DNA from: Candidatus Odinarchaeota archaeon
GTDB taxonomy: Archaea > Asgardarchaeota > JAGGXT01
Reading direction: 5' to 3'
NCBI GenBank assembly: GCA_021162905.1
Contig: JAGGXT010000051.1
Coordinates: 1-9,233, forward strand
DNA: 9,233 bases
How positions within the stretch are numbered: position 1 is the first letter of the stretch; the number at the start of each line of letters is the position of its first letter. Below are positions 1 through 6,368 of this stretch, in pieces. The notes under the pieces were generated by a model. That model saw only the letters and a list, made by a program, of their open reading frames with translations. It did no database searches and was not told the origin of the DNA. The position numbers and the translations under genes are program-made.

Positions 1-571
1 CCACGAAGGCCGTGCCAAATCCAATACCAAGTATAAGACCATAGAGATACGAAGAAACAAAGAATATTGTCGCACTTGTCAGTATTAAAATACAACCCAT
101 TATGAAAACTGGATATTTACGTTCGCTTATTGGCTCAAAAATGTTGCTTATGATCATCGCTATTCCAAGAGATCCAGGCCATACTGCGTATACCATACTC
201 AAAAGAAATTCATGTGCAGGGCTGAGAAGAATCGCAATAGAAACCATAAATGCAAAAATATTTGCTAAAATTATTGCCTTTGGACTGCCTTTCTGTTTGA
301 TATGTAAGATCTCCTTTAGTTGTCCAAATGTATTTGTGTGTATATAAGCAAAAAACCAGCCACTGGCTACAGCTAACATCCAGAAGAAAAACAAAATAAG
401 AGGTTTGCCTTGAGTATAAAATGAAATTGTATAATCAATAAAACCTGCATTGAGTAGTAAAACTCCAAAAACCATCAAGATGCTTCCCCAAAGTCTAGAA
501 ATAATCTTTCTCTCAAACTCCTGTACGTTCCGAAATATCTCCATGAGCTCTCTTATTTGCTCATTATCCAT
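1..571 (-). CDS. Partial multipass membrane protein, N-terminal 190 residues
   Basis: I translated this frame by hand. It is open from the ATG at 571 to the window edge, so the C-terminus lies outside. A TAA directly precedes the ATG, so the start cannot lie further upstream. A GAGAGG ribosome site (579-584) sits 7 bases before it. Residues 1-26 (MDNEQIRELMEIFRNVQEFE and on) form a charged, probably helical cytoplasmic segment. Hydrophobic segments follow at about 28-47, 57-77, 97-117, 120-144 and 153-175, with a sixth beginning near 177. Between them is a polar loop with LKEILHIKQKGSPK (about 85-98). I do not recognise the family. The small charged head and repeated helices resemble the uncharacterised integral membrane proteins common in archaea, some of which sit beside PadR/ArsR-type regulators, but no regulator is visible here. 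Function unknown. The reading frame itself is convincing because it is long, free of stops and uniformly membrane-like. Confidence 0.8.
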   Translation of the reverse strand, partial: MDNEQIRELMEIFRNVQEFERKIISRLWGSILMVFGVLLLNAGFIDYTISFYTQGKPLILFFFWMLAVASGWFFAYIHTNTFGQLKEILHIKQKGSPKAIILANIFAFMVSIAILLSPAHEFLLSMVYAVWPGSLGIAMIISNIFEPISERKYPVFIMGCILILTSATIFFVSSYLYGLILGIGFGTAFV

Positions 572-578
572 TATGTAT

Positions 579-620
579 CCTCTCAAAATCTTTCACCCTC
601 TATCCTCTTAATGCTATAAG
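579..620 (-). promoter_or_regulatory. TATA-like box and ribosome site of the partial membrane gene
   Basis: On the minus strand CTTATAGC (613-620) would place a transcript start near 590, giving a leader of about 19 bases that contains GAGAGG (579-584), 7 bases before the ATG at 571. A second AT-rich candidate, GTATATAATTTATT, lies near 692-705 and would give a leader of about 100 bases. The TATA assignment is inference; the ribosome site is seen directly. Confidence 0.4.
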
Positions 621-812
621 TAAGAACTAAAGCTATTAGCAAGTATCTGAAACTAATTTCACTCTACATAATACTAACATCACGGGTTGTTAATAAATTA
701 TATACAAACTTTGAATTGCAAAGTAATTATCAGAGTATCCTAATTATCCCATCTTGTGCTTCAAGTCTTCTAAGCACCGTAAATCAAGTTTTTAAAATTA
801 TAAAACGGCAAG
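621..812. other. Intergenic region with no gene
   Basis: This spacer lies between the start of the partial membrane gene and the stop of the FAD enzyme. I see no convincing ORF; a 60-codon plus-strand frame here runs mostly antisense to the end of the FAD gene. It probably holds the upstream promoter region of the membrane gene and the terminator of the FAD gene. Two short A-runs (794-797 and 802-805, T-runs on the minus strand) just past the FAD stop could serve as an archaeal T-tract terminator. I see no strong hairpin. Confidence 0.4.
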
Positions 813-2891
813 TTATTTGCGTTTCCACCCAAGTATATCATGGGCTGCTATTATACCCGAAATTACTACGGCCTCAATGCCACCACCGGGGAAAGTAGAC
901 GCACTAGCTAGGTAGAGACCCTTTATGGGAGTCTTGAAGTGTGGTCTCTTTACTCCAATTGATTGGTCAAATGCATATATGGCCCCTTTAGGCATTGATG
1001 TGTAATATTCAAAAGTCTTTGGTGTTGCAGCTTCCTTATGAATTATATGTTTACTTAGATTTGGGATAATCCTTTCTACTTTCTTGATTAGCTCATTCAT
1101 CATTTCGTTCTTTTTCCTTAGATACTCCTCAGTTCCTCTCTCAGGAAAATCATCGTAGTTGGCTAGGGTTAATATTGTAATACTTGATTTACCCTCTGGT
1201 GATAGGGTGGGATCTATGTTAGATAGAATTACAACCTCATATCCCTCGTCTAAGTTTATGATAAATTTAGGATAACTAGACAAGTCCATGTCAATTCCAA
1301 GAAATACTAAAAATGCAGAAGGCGACATCTTAAGCGACTTTATATAGTCAATAAATGATTCATCAAGGTGTTTACTATCAATTAATTCAAGGAATACTGT
1401 CTTGGCATTAGCATTTGCTATTATAATTGGTGCTTTGAAGATTTTACCTTTAGCTATAACTCCTACAACCTTACCATTTTCAACTAATATCTTCTCAACT
1501 TTATGGCGAAGTAAAACTTTACCTCCGTGCGCTATAATATAGTCTTTTAAAGCGTCTGCAAATTTTTGCGCTCCACCTCTCGGAAAATAGCCACCATAAA
1601 GATAGTATGCCACAGCAGCAGTTAAAGCTTGCGATGCAACCGTTTTCTCAGGAGAGGTACCAATATATCCAAGTAATGCAATAAGCATCTTCTTTAAATC
1701 TTCATTCATGAAATACTCATCAAGCTTATCTTTATATGTCTTGTTTAGCCAGTCATAAAAATGGGGACGCTTCTTTGGGTAGTTTAGTATGCCTTCAGGG
1801 CCATAGACCTTAACAATGATAGCTGGGGGTAAAGGCACACCAAATAAGTCAGTATCGCTATAACACTCGTGATAAGCCATTTTAGCATCTTCAAAGAATG
1901 CTCTAATATTCTCTTTCTCCTCTGGAAATCGCTCAGACAGCAAATTAATAAGTCCATCTAGATCTTCAGGAATATCTATTTTCTCTCTATTCAGAATGTA
2001 TTGAATATCCGTGTTTCTTATGAATAAATTATCCCTCTCTAGGCCAAGTGTATTTAGAAGATAGTTAACAGGTCCCTTTTCCCAAAGACCGCTCACATCC
2101 TCTACGCCAGCATTGAATATAAAACCCTTCCTTCTAAATGAGGAACAATAGCCACCAACAACATAATGTTGCTCTAATACAAGTACTTTATAGCCCTCTT
2201 TTGAAAGTAACGCACCTGCTGTTAATCCTCCTATGCCAGAACCTATAATAATAGCATCATACTCGTTATCAGATTTTGGTTTTGTAGGATCTACATTAAC
2301 TTGCCAATCAAATTTCTTATACTCTCTCGTGAGAAAGTAAGCAGGGCCAATCCTAGGAAATATGATTGAAAATGCAATTCCAAAGGCAACTAACGTATTA
2401 GAGAGAATCATATCAATGGGTTTGCCAAAGAATATGTGGATGATTCCATTTAATAGAAATATCAATAGCCAAATTACTGTAATTACCATATTTATTAGAA
2501 TAAAATTCTTATCACGCCAATATATTTTAGGATAGTCGCGTTTTGCCACTTGCAATGTGAATGGCCTTTTAATCAAAAGCGAAATCCCTGCCATAAGAGC
2601 TAGTGCAAAATATCCCAGTATTCCGCTAAGCTCTATAAATAGAGTCATTTCGAATATGTATGTTGCTATGGTAGCAAATCCAAAATAAAGAGCTGATACA
2701 TAATCCATGAAATTATATGTCTTTTTAGGTATCTGAACGCAAATCAATATTAATGAAAACAAAAGTGCTATTAGGAGACCTTCCTCCAGTTTATAGCCAC
2801 ATGAGACCCAATATATTACCCATGGAATAAATGACACAAATATATAAACAATTCCTGGAATTTTTCTTTGGCTTGTCTCAGTAGTGTTCAT
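813..2891 (-). CDS. Membrane-anchored FAD-dependent oxidoreductase, phytoene desaturase/carotenoid isomerase-like
   Basis: 692 residues in two parts. Residues 1-190 are an integral membrane region with about six hydrophobic segments (11-30, 36-53, 64-83, 88-107, 131-151, 162-183). Residues 212-690 form a flavoprotein of the amine-oxidase/CrtI superfamily. It opens with the dinucleotide fold DAIIIGSGIGGLTAGALL (GxGxxG at 217-222), then an acidic strand end VLVLEQ (235-241) and GGYCSSF (246-252). It closes with the FAD-contact block GLYLASASTFPGGGIEAV (658-675), typical of carotenoid isomerases, phytoene desaturases and retinol saturases. Family members oxidise, saturate or isomerise polyene or isoprenoid chains in or at membranes, so an isoprenoid-type lipid is the likely substrate class; the exact reaction cannot be read. 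Usual family length is about 490-520, so the membrane region is an addition. The ATG is the only plausible start, since an in-frame TAA lies shortly upstream. No carotenoid pathway genes are adjacent. Confidence 0.88.
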   Translation of the reverse strand: MNTTETSQRKIPGIVYIFVSFIPWVIYWVSCGYKLEEGLLIALLFSLILICVQIPKKTYNFMDYVSALYFGFATIATYIFEMTLFIELSGILGYFALALMAGISLLIKRPFTLQVAKRDYPKIYWRDKNFILINMVITVIWLLIFLLNGIIHIFFGKPIDMILSNTLVAFGIAFSIIFPRIGPAYFLTREYKKFDWQVNVDPTKPKSDNEYDAIIIGSGIGGLTAGALLSKEGYKVLVLEQHYVVGGYCSSFRRKGFIFNAGVEDVSGLWEKGPVNYLLNTLGLERDNLFIRNTDIQYILNREKIDIPEDLDGLINLLSERFPEEKENIRAFFEDAKMAYHECYSDTDLFGVPLPPAIIVKVYGPEGILNYPKKRPHFYDWLNKTYKDKLDEYFMNEDLKKMLIALLGYIGTSPEKTVASQALTAAVAYYLYGGYFPRGGAQKFADALKDYIIAHGGKVLLRHKVEKILVENGKVVGVIAKGKIFKAPIIIANANAKTVFLELIDSKHLDESFIDYIKSLKMSPSAFLVFLGIDMDLSSYPKFIINLDEGYEVVILSNIDPTLSPEGKSSITILTLANYDDFPERGTEEYLRKKNEMMNELIKKVERIIPNLSKHIIHKEAATPKTFEYYTSMPKGAIYAFDQSIGVKRPHFKTPIKGLYLASASTFPGGGIEAVVISGIIAAHDILGWKRK

Positions 2892-2910
2892 GTTACATAC
2901 GCTCCCTTAG

Positions 2911-2919
2911 ATTTATACT
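2911..2919. promoter_or_regulatory. TATA-like box, possibly shared by two divergent genes
   Basis: On the minus strand the segment reads TATAAAT (2911-2917), with its centre about 23 bases before the ATG at 2891, so the FAD gene's transcript would begin at or very near the ATG, a leaderless pattern common in archaea. There is no ribosome site at proper distance; GGGAG lies about 10 bases upstream but would be at the edge of, or outside, the transcript. On the plus strand the same bases read TTTATACT, about 35 bases before the ATG at 2950, and could drive the small divergent ORF. The assignment is inferred from spacing. Confidence 0.45.
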
Positions 2920-2949
2920 CAGGAAAGCAGTTATCATCCAATCTAATAA

Positions 2950-3255
2950 ATGATGGACTTTTTTTGTCCTGCAAACCACTTTATACTGCAAAGTAAGTCA
3001 AGAAATAGGTCTCATGAGATTGAAGAGGACGTTATAAAGAGAGGGAAAGTATGTACTGAAAAATTATTTGTCATAATCTTTTTCATAGCAGAAGAGATTT
3101 GGCTTATCTTAATTCCAGCAAATTTTATTTCAAAAATAAGCGAACTTTCTTTAATAGAAGCACTGCTAACTATAATAACAATAGGCTATATCAGCATGGC
3201 AGTTCATGTTCTTCTAGCTCAGTGCTTTTTTGAATTTAAAAACAACTTTTTCTGA
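2950..3255 (+). CDS. Small hypothetical membrane protein, possibly frameshifted at its 3' end
   Basis: A 101-residue ORF divergent from the FAD enzyme, in a stretch where no competing minus-strand gene is visible. It has a polar N-terminus (residues 1-37, with an EIEED patch and two Cys) and two hydrophobic segments, about 39-60 (LFVIIFFIAEEIWLILIPAN) and 69-92. It ends at TGA just after a T5 run (3247-3251). Dropping one T there would carry the frame on for 35 plausible polar residues (SEIRDVFSKHIDNISNNK and on) to a TAA at 3356-3358, giving 135 residues. The start is weak: two tandem ATGs, no ribosome site, and only a TATA-like TTTATACT at 2912-2919 that might suit a nearly leaderless transcript. 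I do not recognise a family. It could be a real small membrane protein, a decaying gene, or a chance ORF. Confidence 0.4.
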   Translation: MMDFFCPANHFILQSKSRNRSHEIEEDVIKRGKVCTEKLFVIIFFIAEEIWLILIPANFISKISELSLIEALLTIITIGYISMAVHVLLAQCFFEFKNNFF

Positions 3256-3350
3256 GATACGCGATGTCTTTTCAAAACACATAGATAACATAAGCAATAA
3301 CAAGACTCATACGATCCAAGCAATTAATTCTACAAATATTATAAACGAGA

Positions 3351-4442
3351 TTAAGTAACTTTCTCTAAACTTCCATCTTCTTTCACTATGAAAGTATCTT
3401 CTTTCTTTATTTGCCCAAGACCATCATACATCATCGGAGCATGAATCATAGCTAAAACCATTCTTGGCCTAATTTTCATTGTTCTGTGAGCTGGAACAAT
3501 TGTTGTTATTGGCACTTCCTCTATTTGTAATCCAACTCCATGAGCATAGCCCACAAGCCGTTTATCTATAAGATCGTATTTGGCATAAATCTCATCTAAC
3601 GCTTTTATAACTTCTATAAATTTCCTTTCAGGCTTTGTGAGTTCTACTGCTCTGTTATACACTTCATTCATACATTCAAGGGCTTTTGCAGCAGGTTCAT
3701 TGGAGCTATCTCCAATAAATATAGTTCTTGATGTATTTGCATAGTATCCATTGTGATCTGCACCTATAACTATCATTACAAAAGTGTTTTTTCTGACAAC
3801 CAAATCTCTGAACGGCTCACTATGAACACGAGGGTGAGGGCCAGCATTAACATAAACTTGAGGATGTTCTGAGCCAGATTTGTAAAGAGCGTAATATGCT
3901 TCAGCAGCAATTTCAGTTTCTGATATCCCTGGCTCTATTGAATCTATAGCTTGTTCCATGGCTTTTTTTGCTTTCTTGCCAGCCTCTCTTATGGCAGCGA
4001 GTTCATAATCGTCCTTGATCATTCGCATCTCTGCAAGTATTGGAGCAACATCCACTATCTCTACGTCTCTGTTTAACTTTTTAAATAGCTCGTAAAAGAG
4101 GATGTATGCATCTCTTTCGAGCCCAAACTCCATACCAATTTTTTTGATTTTGAATTCTCTTATAGTTTTAGTAACGTTGGCTATTAGGTCTCCCCCGTCG
4201 ACATATGTAATAACATTTTTAATCCATGTTTTCTCCATGAATCCATTTTCCTCATTTTTAGCGATGAAGGCTATTGGTTCTCCTTCACAAGGTATAAATA
4301 AAGCTGGCCTTAGCCATTTGATTCCAACAAAATAAATATAGCTCGATAGTGTTCGCAACATGACTCCGTCTAAACCTTTCAAACTAATTTTCTCTTGAAA
4401 CTCTTTAATTCTCTTCTTAAGAACTTCTTCTGGGAATCTCAT
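3351..4442 (-). CDS. M24 family (Xaa-Pro peptidase/creatinase fold) protein, metal site apparently degenerate
   Basis: With the start at 4442 it has 363 residues, the normal length for archaeal M24 proteins. Residues 1-130 are a creatinase-type N-terminal domain (GLDGVML, SYIYFVGI). Residues 140-360 are the pita-bread domain, beginning MIKDDYELAAIREAGK. The proximal histidine region VNAGPHPRVHSEP (198-210) and HGVGLQIEEVP (301-311) place it in the family. Peptidases bind two metals through Asp, Asp, His, Glu, Glu. In my by-eye alignment the two Asp are Val225 (MIVIGA) and Asn236 (YYANTSRT), the first Glu is absent near IHAPMMY (333-339), and His301 and Glu348 (KKEDT) remain. It may therefore not be a metallopeptidase; creatinase is a known metal-free member, but its substrate cannot be assigned here. 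A longer ORF starts at 4502, but GGGAGGA abuts that ATG with no spacing, whereas AGAAGG (4450-4455) lies 7 bases before 4442. Confidence 0.85.
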   Translation of the reverse strand: MRFPEEVLKKRIKEFQEKISLKGLDGVMLRTLSSYIYFVGIKWLRPALFIPCEGEPIAFIAKNEENGFMEKTWIKNVITYVDGGDLIANVTKTIREFKIKKIGMEFGLERDAYILFYELFKKLNRDVEIVDVAPILAEMRMIKDDYELAAIREAGKKAKKAMEQAIDSIEPGISETEIAAEAYYALYKSGSEHPQVYVNAGPHPRVHSEPFRDLVVRKNTFVMIVIGADHNGYYANTSRTIFIGDSSNEPAAKALECMNEVYNRAVELTKPERKFIEVIKALDEIYAKYDLIDKRLVGYAHGVGLQIEEVPITTIVPAHRTMKIRPRMVLAMIHAPMMYDGLGQIKKEDTFIVKEDGSLEKVT

Positions 4443-4510
4443 TCTATAACCTTCTGTAACTTTTAATTTCCAAAAAACTGCAACTCTATTGTACTTCCTC
4501 ATTCCTCCCT

Positions 4511-4520
4511 TTTATTTTTA
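4511..4520 (-). promoter_or_regulatory. Candidate TATA box of the M24 gene
   Basis: Minus-strand TAAAAATAAA. A start about 26 bases downstream would fall near 4490, inside the longer ORF and after its ATG at 4502. That favours translation from 4442 with a leader of about 45 bases carrying AGAAGG. The region is generally AT-rich, so this is only suggestive; TGAATATTGA (4541-4550) is another candidate. Confidence 0.3.
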
Positions 4521-4587
4521 TTCCTTCTTTATTCTATCACTCAATATTCAACTCTGAACAACATTTTACACCAGTTTATTATACACA

Positions 4588-4821
4588 CTAAATCTTGAAA
4601 AAGAAGCCATGGAATAATTCCTTTTCATCAAACTCAATATCTAAATCCCTCAACCATTGCATAACAATCTCAATTATTATATCAGCAGAATAATCGGACA
4701 ATCTAAGCATGCGAATGGGCACATTTTTCTCCTTATCTATCAATTTTATCGAAAAATTGTCTTTCACCAGTAGGTATTTGCCAAAGTCTTTTTGCAGCAA
4801 GTATCTCACCCTACAAGTCAT
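4588..4821 (-). CDS. Small hypothetical protein, 77 residues
   Basis: Not recognised. The product is soluble and mixed in charge. An N-terminal half rich in beta-type residues (YLLVKDNFSIKLIDKEKNVP) is followed by a probable amphipathic helix (about 43-60, YSADIIIEIVMQWLRDL) and an acidic, aromatic tail (DEKELFHGFFFKI). There is no signal peptide, membrane segment or metal motif. The ATG at 4821 lacks a ribosome site; a T-rich TATA-like segment about 22-30 bases upstream would allow a leaderless transcript. Alternatively the AGGGTG inside the first codons could serve the TTG at codon 8, giving a 70-residue product. It lies 96 bases downstream of the ATPase stop and 145 bases upstream of the M24 start on the same strand, with no firm operon signal. 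The composition is protein-like rather than random, which is the main support for it. Confidence 0.5.
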   Translation of the reverse strand: MTCRVRYLLQKDFGKYLLVKDNFSIKLIDKEKNVPIRMLRLSDYSADIIIEIVMQWLRDLDIEFDEKELFHGFFFKI

Positions 4822-4917
4822 TGTTATTTTAAATTTTCAACTTAAAAAACGATGTGAGTACCTTTAATAATAAATTATTAAATCTCTATAAATTTATGCA
4901 TATTTGTAACAGTTGTT

Positions 4918-6261
4918 TCAATTAACTCTATTCAATTTCTCTTTTAGTAAAAGCCAACTCCAAATCGGTGTGTAAATTATCAATTTATTACCAACTCTTT
5001 TTTCGTCAGTATAGTCCTCAGTTAAGATATATCCTTTCTCAAGCTTGAATTTTTTAAGAGCATTTAGAAGTCCGTTTTCCTCCCTTCTTCTTGTCTTTTC
5101 GTCACCAATATTCCAACAGACTTGGCATAAGTCTGAAACTCTGCCCCCTCTAACTATAACAAAGTCGACTTCATGCTGTTTCTGGTCTCGCCAATAAAAA
5201 ATATTCATTTGAGGATCTCTTAGAGAATCTCTAAATAATTCTAGGAAAACTATATTTTCAGCCAATCGTCCATAATCTTCGGAGAATAGAAAGCAGTTTG
5301 CGTTTCTCAATCCAGTATCAATTACATAGAGCTTTTGCGGCAAACGCATTTGGGCCTTTAATGAAAAAGTATACTGAGGAACTAGGAAAACTAACATCAC
5401 ATCCTCCAAATATGAGATGTAATCGTTAAGTGTCGCTTTACTTGTACCATATCTAGATTTAATTGCTCTATAAAGAGAGCTTATACTAAAATGAGTAGAT
5501 ACATTTGCCAATAGATATTTAATAACATAGCGCAGTAGAGATAAGTTTCTCACCGAATATCTTTCTACAACATCACGATATATCATAACATCGAGATATT
5601 CCTGAAGTATTCTTATCCTTATATCTTTATTTTCTTCCAAGACTACTTCGGGAAAGCCACCAAATTCTAAATATTCCATAAAATACTTTTTTATTTTATA
5701 CCGGTCCCGACCATAAATTGATAAATCATTTGGAACGAGACCTTTTGCTAGGAGAAATTCTTTAAATGAAAATGGAAGAATAACATGCGGTAATGTACGA
5801 CCACGAAGCGATGTAGCAATCTCTTTACCTAGCATCTTAGAACTGGATCCACTAATAAATATCTTTACCTTGTTGGTATCGTATACACGCCTCACAAAAT
5901 GTTCCCACATATCCACATTTTGTATTTCATCTAAAAACATGTAAATATCCTCATCCACTAACTCAGGATATAGCTCAAAATAACTTTCTTGTAATAAATC
6001 CAAAGATCCTTTCTCTAATGGAAGTAGACGAGAATCATCAAAGTTTATATAAAGAATTCTTCTTTTGTCAATTCCTTTATTCAGAAGTTCTTTAATAAGC
6101 TGATAGAGAAAATAGGTTTTTCCACTTCTCCTTGGGCCTATTACCGATATTATCTTTCTTGTTTCAAGTACTGGATAGTAAGTTTCACGTTTTATAATTT
6201 CTGGAAGCGTTGATTGCTGAAATTCAACTATTATCCTCTTAAAAATGTCTTTTGTTACCAT
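4918..6261 (-). CDS. AAA_14 / DUF4143 domain ATPase
   Basis: 447 residues, the usual length for this two-domain family. Walker A is GPRRSGKT (42-49), Walker B with catalytic acid is MFLDEIQ (108-114), the sensor-like strand is KIFISGSSSKML (133-144), and the arginine-bearing SLRGRTLPHVILPFSFKEFL (151-170) is characteristic of AAA_14. A winged-helix-like middle follows (about 235-290, with a helix-turn-helix look at FSISSLYRAIKSRYGTSKAT). The C-terminal DUF4143 region has LYVIDTGLRNA (311-321), ENIVFLELFRD (335-345) and a restriction-fold-like HEVDFVIV (363-370) followed by CQVCWNI (379-385). Family members are cytosolic, numerous and variable in archaea, and their biological role is not established. 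I infer ATP binding and hydrolysis from the intact Walker motifs. The nuclease-like part lacks an E-x-K after the Asp, so cleavage is doubtful. GGTG (6269-6272) is a well-spaced ribosome site for the ATG at 6261. The gene stands alone, with a repeat-bearing promoter. Confidence 0.93.
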   Translation of the reverse strand: MVTKDIFKRIIVEFQQSTLPEIIKRETYYPVLETRKIISVIGPRRSGKTYFLYQLIKELLNKGIDKRRILYINFDDSRLLPLEKGSLDLLQESYFELYPELVDEDIYMFLDEIQNVDMWEHFVRRVYDTNKVKIFISGSSSKMLGKEIATSLRGRTLPHVILPFSFKEFLLAKGLVPNDLSIYGRDRYKIKKYFMEYLEFGGFPEVVLEENKDIRIRILQEYLDVMIYRDVVERYSVRNLSLLRYVIKYLLANVSTHFSISSLYRAIKSRYGTSKATLNDYISYLEDVMLVFLVPQYTFSLKAQMRLPQKLYVIDTGLRNANCFLFSEDYGRLAENIVFLELFRDSLRDPQMNIFYWRDQKQHEVDFVIVRGGRVSDLCQVCWNIGDEKTRRREENGLLNALKKFKLEKGYILTEDYTDEKRVGNKLIIYTPIWSWLLLKEKLNRVN

Positions 6262-6290
6262 GATAAAACACCAAATCTTGATTGTTTAGT

Positions 6291-6300
6291 ATACTGTACA
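6291..6300. repeat. Direct repeat copy 1, ATACTGTACA (putative operator)
   Basis: An exact 10-bp match to 6324-6333, start to start 33 bases, about three helical turns. This copy overlaps the palindrome AGTATACT (6289-6296) and contains the palindrome TGTACA. It lies between the TATA segment and the ATPase start, near the expected transcript start (about 6283). A bound protein here could block initiation. The operator role is inference. Confidence 0.5.
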
Positions 6301-6317
6301 AAAAATATAAAAAATTA
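6301..6317 (-). promoter_or_regulatory. AT-rich TATA segment of the ATPase promoter
   Basis: The segment reads AATTTTTTATATTTTTT on the minus strand. Taking the centre at about 6309, transcription would begin near 6283, leaving a leader of about 22 bases that contains GGTG (6269-6272) 7 bases before the ATG. It is flanked on both sides by the ATACTGTACA repeat. Confidence 0.5.
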
Positions 6318-6323
6318 ACTATC

Positions 6324-6333
6324 ATACTGTACA
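6324..6333. repeat. Direct repeat copy 2, ATACTGTACA (putative operator)
   Basis: This is the upstream partner of the copy at 6291-6300, identical over 10 bases and on the same side of the helix. It lies just upstream of the TATA segment relative to the ATPase gene. A protein binding both sites would bracket the TATA box. Confidence 0.5.
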
Positions 6334-6368
6334 TCTATATTATGTATAAGATCCACTTTGTTATTCTT

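Noticed and set aside
102..347. Plus-strand ORF of 81 codons
   Set aside because: It is antisense to the partial membrane protein on the minus strand, whose frame is longer, has a ribosome site and reads as clean membrane helices.
716..898. Plus-strand ORF of 60 codons
   Set aside because: Its second half is antisense to the conserved C-terminal FAD motif of the oxidoreductase, and it has no ribosome site or recognisable content.
813..2891. Part of a carotenoid biosynthesis cluster
   Set aside because: No phytoene synthase, cyclase or prenyl transferase gene is in the window; one superfamily member alone does not define the pathway.
4102..4335. Plus-strand ORF of 77 codons
   Set aside because: It lies wholly antisense within the M24 gene.
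4865..4897. AT-rich palindromes (ATAAATTTAT and a TAATAAT/ATTATTA pair) between the ATPase and the small gene
   Set aside because: Such sequences are expected by chance in DNA this AT-rich, and their distance fits neither a promoter of the small gene nor a hairpin terminator well.
4588..6261. Toxin-antitoxin or defence module made of the ATPase and the small gene
   Set aside because: The small gene follows after a 96-base gap and shows no antitoxin or toxin motif, and the ATPase family is too widespread to imply defence by itself.
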